From CAYYOS01 sp964473355 (GTDB taxonomy: Bacteria; Pseudomonadota; Gammaproteobacteria; Burkholderiales; REEB80): a stretch of 60,492 nt of DNA. How positions within the stretch are numbered: position 1 is the stretch's first letter; every line of letters starts with the position of its first letter. Position numbers and translations under genes: made by a program. A model generated the notes under the pieces. It saw only the letters and a list, made by a program, of their open reading frames with translations. It made no database searches and was not told the DNA's origin. Positions 58,493-60,492 of this stretch are shown here, piece by piece. The stretch lies in contig CAYYOS010000001.1 of NCBI GenBank assembly GCA_964473355.1, positions 1 to 60,492 on the forward strand. Direction: 5' to 3'.

Positions 58493-59869
58493 CTAAAAAG
58501 GCAAAATAATATCGGGTTTCGCGGCCCGCAATACGTGGCGGAAATCTTCCTGAATCCGTCCCAAGGCAATTTTATTTTCCGCTTCAAAACGTAAGACTAA
58601 AACCGGCGTGGTATTAGAGGCGCGCATAAGACCGAAGCCGTCTTTATACTCCACGCGCAGACCATCTATTTTTATCACTTCCCTTGGGTTGTCAAATTTC
58701 GCTTCGGCCACCAATTTTTTAATCAGGCTGTAGTTTTCTCCCTCAAGTAACAAGATATGCAGCTCGGGCGTATTGGTTGCATCCGGCAGGCCATTTAAGG
58801 TGGCGCTGACGTTAGCCTGCTTACTTAAATATTCCAACAATCGGGCACCCGCATAAAGCCCATCATCGAAGCCATACCAACGCTCTTTAAAGAAAATATG
58901 GCCGCTCATTTCCCCGGCTAAGAGTGCGCCAGTTTCTTTCATGCGCGCTTTAATAAAAGAGTGCCCGGTCTTCCACATGGATGGCTTGCCCCCATGTTTC
59001 CTTACCCATTCTGCCAAATGCCCCGTGGATTTAACGTCAAAGATTATTTCAGCACCTGGGTTACGTGATAGCACGTCCGCGGCAAAAAGCATCAACTGCC
59101 GATCCGGATAAATAATTTTGCCTTCCTTGGTGACGACGCCTAAACGATCGCCGTCGCCATCAAATGCCAGGCCAATTTCGGCATCGATAGATTCCAGCGC
59201 TTTAATCAAATCTTGGAGATTTTTTGGTTGCGAGGGATCCGGATGATGATTGGGAAAATTCCCATCGACTTCGCAAAAAAATTCTGTAACTTCGCAGCCC
59301 AAACCACGATACAGCGCCGCGGCAAAGGCACCGGTAACGCCATTCCCGCAGTCAATTGCCACTTTCATGGGACGCGCCAGTTTAATGTCAGAGGTAATGC
59401 GTTTAATGTAATCCTGCGCGATGTCTTGTTGGCGGTAGCTGCCTGCGCCGTGGCTGAGCGCATTATTTTCTATGCGCATTCTTAATTCTTGAATACGCTC
59501 GCCGCTTAATGTGTCTTCGGCCAGTACCATTTTTAACCCGTTATAATCGGGGGGGTTGTGACTGCCCGTTACCATCACGCCGGAGTGCGTGCCCAAGTGA
59601 TGGGTAGCGAAATACAGCATGGGCGTGGCCACCATGCCGACATCGATGACATTGACCCCGCTTTTTTGAATGCCGCGAGCTAATGCCTGAGAGAGCGCGG
59701 GACCGGAAAGCCGTCCGTCGCGGCCTATCGCAATAGTGTCTTGATTTTTTGCGCGGGCCTCGGAGCCGATTGCGTGGCCGATGGCTTCTACGACTTCGGG
59801 GGTTAAGCTAAGATCAACTATTCCGCGAATGTCGTAGGCTTTAAAGATTTCTTTGGGAAGTGGTTTCAT
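58493..59869 (-). CDS. Phosphomannomutase/phosphoglucomutase
   Basis: About 458 residues from MKPLPKEIFKAYDIRGIVDL; an upstream in-frame start is rejected because the family begins here. Four signature loops are present: VTGSHNPPDYNG with the phosphoserine, metal site FDGDGDRLGV, sugar loop GEMSGHIFF and phosphate loop RASNTTPVLVLR. It interconverts hexose 1- and 6-phosphates for LPS and exopolysaccharide precursors, as AlgC does. It is divergent from radA with 32 bases between starts. Confidence 0.93.
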   Translation of the reverse strand: MKPLPKEIFKAYDIRGIVDLSLTPEVVEAIGHAIGSEARAKNQDTIAIGRDGRLSGPALSQALARGIQKSGVNVIDVGMVATPMLYFATHHLGTHSGVMVTGSHNPPDYNGLKMVLAEDTLSGERIQELRMRIENNALSHGAGSYRQQDIAQDYIKRITSDIKLARPMKVAIDCGNGVTGAFAAALYRGLGCEVTEFFCEVDGNFPNHHPDPSQPKNLQDLIKALESIDAEIGLAFDGDGDRLGVVTKEGKIIYPDRQLMLFAADVLSRNPGAEIIFDVKSTGHLAEWVRKHGGKPSMWKTGHSFIKARMKETGALLAGEMSGHIFFKERWYGFDDGLYAGARLLEYLSKQANVSATLNGLPDATNTPELHILLLEGENYSLIKKLVAEAKFDNPREVIKIDGLRVEYKDGFGLMRASNTTPVLVLRFEAENKIALGRIQEDFRHVLRAAKPDIILPF

Positions 59870-59901
59870 AAAATTTGCTAGTTTAACCGGATTGATAGCG
59901 C

Positions 59902-60492
59902 ATGCCAAAACAAAAATCAGTTTATATCTGCACCGAATGCGGCGGGCAACTCGCAAAATGGCAGGGGCAATGCCCGCACTGCACCGCTTGGAACACGTTG
60001 GTGGAGGGTATCGCCGAATCCGCCGTTGCACCCCGTTATAGCGCGCTGGCGGAGGGTAGCCAAGTGCAAAATTTGGGCGCGGTTGAAGCGAACGAGGTAC
60101 CGCGACTAGCGACGGGTATTGCGGACTTTGATCGGGTGTTGGGTGGCGGCTTGGTGGAAGGCGCAGTGGTATTAATAGGGGGAGACCCGGGCATTGGTAA
60201 GTCTACCTTGTTGTTGCAGGCCTTAGCTACCTTAAGCGCGCATACGCATGTCTTGTATGTCAGCGGGGAAGAATCCGCGCACCAAATTGCCTCTAGAGCG
60301 AAGCGTTTAGCGCTTTCGGCGAAATCCGTGCAACTTTTGGCGGAGATTCAGTTGGAAAAAATTCTCGCTATTTTGGCACAGCTAAAACCCGCGACCGCGG
60401 TGATTGATTCTATTCAAACTATTTATTCAGAAGCGCTGCAATCTGCCCCGGGCAGCGTGGCGCAGGTGCGGGAGTGCGCTGCGCAACTGACG
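59902..60492 (+). CDS. radA: DNA repair protein RadA (3' end outside window)
   Basis: 197 codons are visible from ATG 59902 to the window edge, without a stop. The C4 zinc finger is YICTECGGQLAKW with GQCPHC. GDPGIGKSTLLLQAL is Walker A, and VSGEESAHQI follows. RadA (Sms) is a RecA-like hexamer that promotes branch migration in recombination. The Lon-like C-terminal domain lies outside the window. Confidence 0.96.
   Translation, partial: MPKQKSVYICTECGGQLAKWQGQCPHCTAWNTLVEGIAESAVAPRYSALAEGSQVQNLGAVEANEVPRLATGIADFDRVLGGGLVEGAVVLIGGDPGIGKSTLLLQALATLSAHTHVLYVSGEESAHQIASRAKRLALSAKSVQLLAEIQLEKILAILAQLKPATAVIDSIQTIYSEALQSAPGSVAQVRECAAQLT

Overview
The window reads as chromosomal DNA of a proteobacterium, most likely a betaproteobacterium near the Nitrosomonadales. 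I infer this from gene neighbourhoods rather than a database search: glnE-ilvE-(CHCC zinc protein)-waaF, rpmE near rho and trxA, a soluble RsxB-type ferredoxin beside nth, DUF1841 beside paired c-type cytochromes, and the metR/metE pair. Genes are dense, lie on both strands and are mostly housekeeping. I see no rRNA, tRNA, CRISPR array, transposase or prophage.

Layout. 1-5.9 kb: end of an N-formylglutamate amidohydrolase-like gene, an ATP-dependent DNA ligase, small membrane and DUF3293 genes, an isochorismatase-fold hydrolase and an ammonium transporter. 6.2-20.6 kb: core genes dnaB, alr, waaF, a zinc-finger gene, ilvE, glnE, acs, a giant AsmA/YhdP protein and rpmE. 20.7-30.4 kb: an accessory region with two Phd/VapC-type toxin-antitoxin (TA) pairs flanking a large polymorphic-toxin locus. 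30.6-49.1 kb: rho, trxA, fdxA, an AddB/AddA-like helicase-nuclease pair, a Tat-type amidohydrolase, a subtilase, two monohaem cytochromes, the ald-rsxB-unknown-nth-FIST operon and a membrane-anchored DUF2235 protein. 49.3-57 kb: a second accessory patch that separates metR from metE. 57-60.5 kb: pyrD, a phosphomannomutase/phosphoglucomutase and the start of radA.

The most unusual system is on the minus strand between 29.5 and 21.4 kb. A TadE-like pseudopilin with a cysteine-rich tail overlaps by ATGA a 1760-residue Rhs/DUF6531 protein. That protein has a Sec signal peptide and a C-terminal DUF2235 (Tle1-like phospholipase) toxin domain. It is followed by a small exported protein that fits an immunity factor. 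Downstream lies a second, promoterless toxin C-terminus that has lost the catalytic Ser/Asp part, then a lipoprotein related to the first immunity protein, then an 84-base scar copying part of the toxin tip. This looks like serial displacement of toxin tip/immunity cassettes. No VgrG, PAAR or Hcp gene is visible, so a Sec plus Tad-like export route is a hypothesis worth testing.

The second patch holds VapBC, BrnTA, a FitAB-like pair, a broken vapC, an antitoxin remnant and a methyltransferase-like fragment carrying an in-frame palindromic repeat. BrnTA, mtfA, the remnants and FitAB sit between divergent metR and metE, which are adjacent in enterobacteria. Palindromic repeats with the core CGTCATTCCCGCG recur in intergenic DNA and once inside this fragment. 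Several TA pairs are preceded by perfect inverted repeats that are candidate autoregulatory operators.
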